Assembly (NCBI GenBank): GCA_016934675.1
Contig: JAFGSJ010000096.1
Location: 1 to 45,610, forward strand
Source of the DNA: a bacterium
GTDB lineage: Bacteria; CSSED10-310; JAFGSJ01
DNA length: 45,610 nucleotides
Direction of reading: 5' to 3'
Below the pieces are notes generated by a model, which was not told the DNA's origin, searched no databases, and worked only from the letters and a program-made list of their open reading frames with translations. This document shows positions 43,524 through 45,610 of the stretch, in pieces. A program made the position numbers and the translations under genes. Positions within the stretch are counted from its first letter, which is position 1; each line of letters opens with the position of its first letter.

Positions 43524-45095
43524 TTACCACCAGCGTGGCCGATCATCCTCGATTGTAAAAATACGTTCGATTTTCGTGCCATCGACCTCGATTACCCAAT
43601 AGAGACGATTTTGCGGGATGTGTTCGAAGCTGAGCGTATCATTTGTGGTTGTTTTGTGTCCCAGGGATTGCCAATCATTCTCCCAGTAAAAAAACTCATA
43701 CGTGTGGCCGGGTTTGACCGTTGTGGCGGTTCTCAATTGCTGACTGTCCGCGTCGTGTGCATCGGGTCGAGTGATGCTCAGACTGATCCGGTCATGGGTT
43801 TGCTCGCCTCCGGACAATCGCCGGATTGCGCCATTCTCATCAAGAATGACCACCGGTCCGGCCGGAACAATTGCGTCCTCGATATAATAGGCGGGGAGAT
43901 AGACAATACCGCGACCCATATGTTGAAACCTTGCCCCTTGACCTTCCAATTGTGCCGAGGCAACCGGGACCCACTCGCCGCCGTTAAAGACACAGAGATA
44001 CACAAAATGTGAGCCCGACGGTATTTTCTCCAGCGAAGTCAGGGCGATATCACTTGTGGGGATATACTGCTCGGTGACATCCCGGTAGTGCTCGCCCCGA
44101 AGCCACGAGGGTATCTGTTCATCCTCTCCCTTGAGAAAAACGGGATTCGAATGCTGGACCGAATAGGTTTTGCGATATATCTTGGCGGCGACATTGCTCA
44201 GAGGTGCCTGACCGTGTCCCCGCTCATCGAGATAGACCGTCCAGGCATGATTGTTGTCCCGGTTCGCCCATGCCGGTGTATAGTCCGAAGCAACTGCAAG
44301 GCCGTTAGCTCGTAAGGCATAAATTTGAAGTGTGCTGATATCCTCACACCGTCCCTTTTTGTGTTCCATCATTTCCTCAAAACTCTGATCGGTCGGGTGT
44401 AAATAGTAAACCTCGTCGAATGTAATCCAGTTGTTCACTTCCCGCTCGATTTCGGCCGCAACCGCCTTCATGTCGTTCGGATCAGCCACTGTCTGGGCTA
44501 AATCCTTAAAATAGTCGGCCATGAACGGTCGCCACGCCCCGAGTGGTTCATTGCTGCAGCGATAGGGCAGGATGTACTCACAGAAATCCTGGAAGGATAT
44601 GCCTCGTGACCAGGGATGCGTCCGCCAGGCCGCAAAGGCCAACTCGATGTTCTCAATGAAATAGCGGGCCGTCATGACTTCCAGATCAGGAATATACTCT
44701 TTACGGCCGTAATCTAAAGTCCCATGTGTCTGCTCGAGTTGGTCCATGGCCAGGAGCGCCTCCTCGAACGAACCATAGTCGAGGGCATGAAAGGGCACTT
44801 CCTCTTTTGTCTCCGTATAGAATGAGGCCTCAATGAAACCTTGATCTGACATGTTCTCGATGAGAAAATAAGCCGCCTGTAACTTCTGCTCGTCACCAAG
44901 CTCACGAAAGTGTTTCAGGGCCTGTTCTAATTCGGTCCGGTTCTGGCCGGCCTGCTGTAAGGCCTGCTCGACCCTTTCTGGCCACGAAACAGCCGGTCGA
45001 CTACATCGGACCAGGAGAATACAGAATCCCAGCAAAGTAAGAATAACGATGATTACAGCATTTTTTAGTATATGAGGCTGACTATTCCCATACAT
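43524..45095 (-). CDS. membrane-anchored transglutaminase-like protein
   Basis: A 523-aa protein. N-terminal anchor or lipoprotein signal: ILKNAVIIVILTLLGFCILL then VRCSRP (Cys about 31). Residues about 200-300 form a transglutaminase-core fold: the Cys in HKKGRCEDISTLQIYALRA (about residue 252), the His in NNHAWTVYLDERG (about 282) and a following Asp. The C-terminal half has beta-rich segments (HFVYLCVFNGGEWVPVASAQ). Such proteins act as peptidases or amidases rather than cross-linkers in bacteria. The ATG at 45095 follows AAGGAGATACTT; the GTG at 45110 would place the ribosome site inside the gene. It heads a run of five minus-strand genes with heparinase-like, solute-binding-OmpA and VWA proteins. 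Confidence 0.8.
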   Translation of the reverse strand: MYGNSQPHILKNAVIIVILTLLGFCILLVRCSRPAVSWPERVEQALQQAGQNRTELEQALKHFRELGDEQKLQAAYFLIENMSDQGFIEASFYTETKEEVPFHALDYGSFEEALLAMDQLEQTHGTLDYGRKEYIPDLEVMTARYFIENIELAFAAWRTHPWSRGISFQDFCEYILPYRCSNEPLGAWRPFMADYFKDLAQTVADPNDMKAVAAEIEREVNNWITFDEVYYLHPTDQSFEEMMEHKKGRCEDISTLQIYALRANGLAVASDYTPAWANRDNNHAWTVYLDERGHGQAPLSNVAAKIYRKTYSVQHSNPVFLKGEDEQIPSWLRGEHYRDVTEQYIPTSDIALTSLEKIPSGSHFVYLCVFNGGEWVPVASAQLEGQGARFQHMGRGIVYLPAYYIEDAIVPAGPVVILDENGAIRRLSGGEQTHDRISLSITRPDAHDADSQQLRTATTVKPGHTYEFFYWENDWQSLGHKTTTNDTLSFEHIPQNRLYWVIEVDGTKIERIFTIEDDRPRWW

Positions 45096-45610
45096 AAGTA
45101 TCTCCTTCACTATGTTTCTTCTCGGACGATCGGACCGAACATCCGTGCATCACAAAAAGCTTACATATACCACATAGAACACACATTCAGCAGAACCAAG
45201 CCAGATTGTATTCGCATTCAACCCAATACAATGGTGAGTGTTCCGCGTTTATGGTGCTTAAGGAGAACATGATGGACCGTATAGCCGAAGAAACAGATCA
45301 AATGGCAATTACCGCACGTTAGCAAATCGACGCGCCACGGGAATCGGACAACTTCCGTATTGGAAGAAATGCTATCTGCAACCACTAACGAAGCTCGCAC
45401 AGGAACACAGCCAGTCGCAGAGAATGACGAACAATCCAATGCACCCGAGTTGCGGATCGGCTATTGCGTGAAATCGATGTCACTCGGTCTCGAACGGGTG
45501 ATGTGCGAAGTTATATTTGCGAACACTCTTGTCCAAAAAAGGATTTGAAAAGATCTCATAACTTTAAGAGCAATCCTCCCATGGCATGGCAATTACTTTC
45601 TAAAAACGTA
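45096..45610. other. right end of the window, no gene recognised
   Basis: About 515 bp upstream of the transglutaminase-like gene. A plus-strand AAGGAGAAC is followed by a 17-codon frame (45270-45320) with no family. Three other short frames overlap but carry no motif. The region may be the promoter side of the transglutaminase cluster or contain a decayed gene. Confidence 0.35.

Noticed and set aside
1..45610. CRISPR array, tRNA or rRNA genes
   Set aside because: No regularly spaced repeats of array type, and no tRNA or rRNA signature was seen in the intergenic regions by eye.

Overview
The window looks like chromosome of a Gram-negative (diderm) bacterium from a poorly sampled lineage. Evidence for two membranes: a beta-barrel outer-membrane protein, several lipoproteins, two OmpA-domain fusions, and a NagZ-type glycosidase. 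Two secreted-protein genes encode a C-terminal VPALS + hydrophobic helix + basic tail, like the IPTL/PEP-CTERM class of sorting signals, which is typical of exopolysaccharide-producing environmental bacteria. I cannot name a genus.

Layout. (1) 0-5 kb, minus strand: a sulfur operon read from about 5.04 kb down to 0.5 kb (small His-rich ORF, SLC13/RCK permease, metallo-beta-lactamase-rhodanese persulfide dioxygenase, two half-size YeeE/YedE subunits). It lies between two very AT-rich small genes (52-372 and 5169-5537). (2) 5.6-14 kb: housekeeping and envelope genes: outer-membrane barrel with a clear terminator, lipoprotein, metallophosphoesterase, glycogen branching enzyme GlgB, a frameshifted secreted beta-propeller pseudogene, and GTPase TypA/BipA. 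(3) 14.26-17.95 kb: a segment bounded by two imperfect direct repeats of about 235 bp. It holds a DUF3606 gene, a tiny zinc-ribbon gene and a secreted C39-like cysteine-peptidase protein. (4) 18.2-31.1 kb, plus strand: a large defence-type cluster: SNF2-like helicase with a DUF3883 tail, a leader-like region with six copies of a 10-bp motif, a KTSC protein, an OLD-family ATPase/TOPRIM nuclease, a DUF1156 zinc-ribbon DNA methyltransferase, a nuclease of possible EVE/PUA + HsdR_N-like architecture, and a DUF499 ATPase. (5) 31.2-37 kb: a decayed phosphoesterase fragment, an FG-GAP/Fn3 surface protein, NagZ-like GH3 enzyme and a HemL-like class III aminotransferase. (6) 37-45.1 kb, minus strand: transglutaminase-like protein, heparinase II/III-like lipoprotein, then a tight set of solute-binding-OmpA fusion, VWA protein, and a second solute-binding-OmpA fusion.

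How it fits together. The most interesting unit is region 4. Helicase, methyltransferase, DUF499 ATPase and a PD-(D/E)XK-like protein make a plausible restriction-modification-like anti-phage system, here with an OLD nuclease translationally coupled to the methyltransferase (ATGA overlap). Base composition inside the methyltransferase gene changes sharply (GC-rich, very AT-rich, GC-rich), suggesting that its Zn-ribbon/target-recognition centre was exchanged. The second unusual unit is region 6: two periplasmic solute-binding domains fused to peptidoglycan-binding OmpA domains around a VWA protein, with no ABC permease or ATPase nearby.

No tRNA, rRNA, CRISPR array or intact insertion sequence was recognised. 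Functions are from motif recognition by eye; no database search was run.
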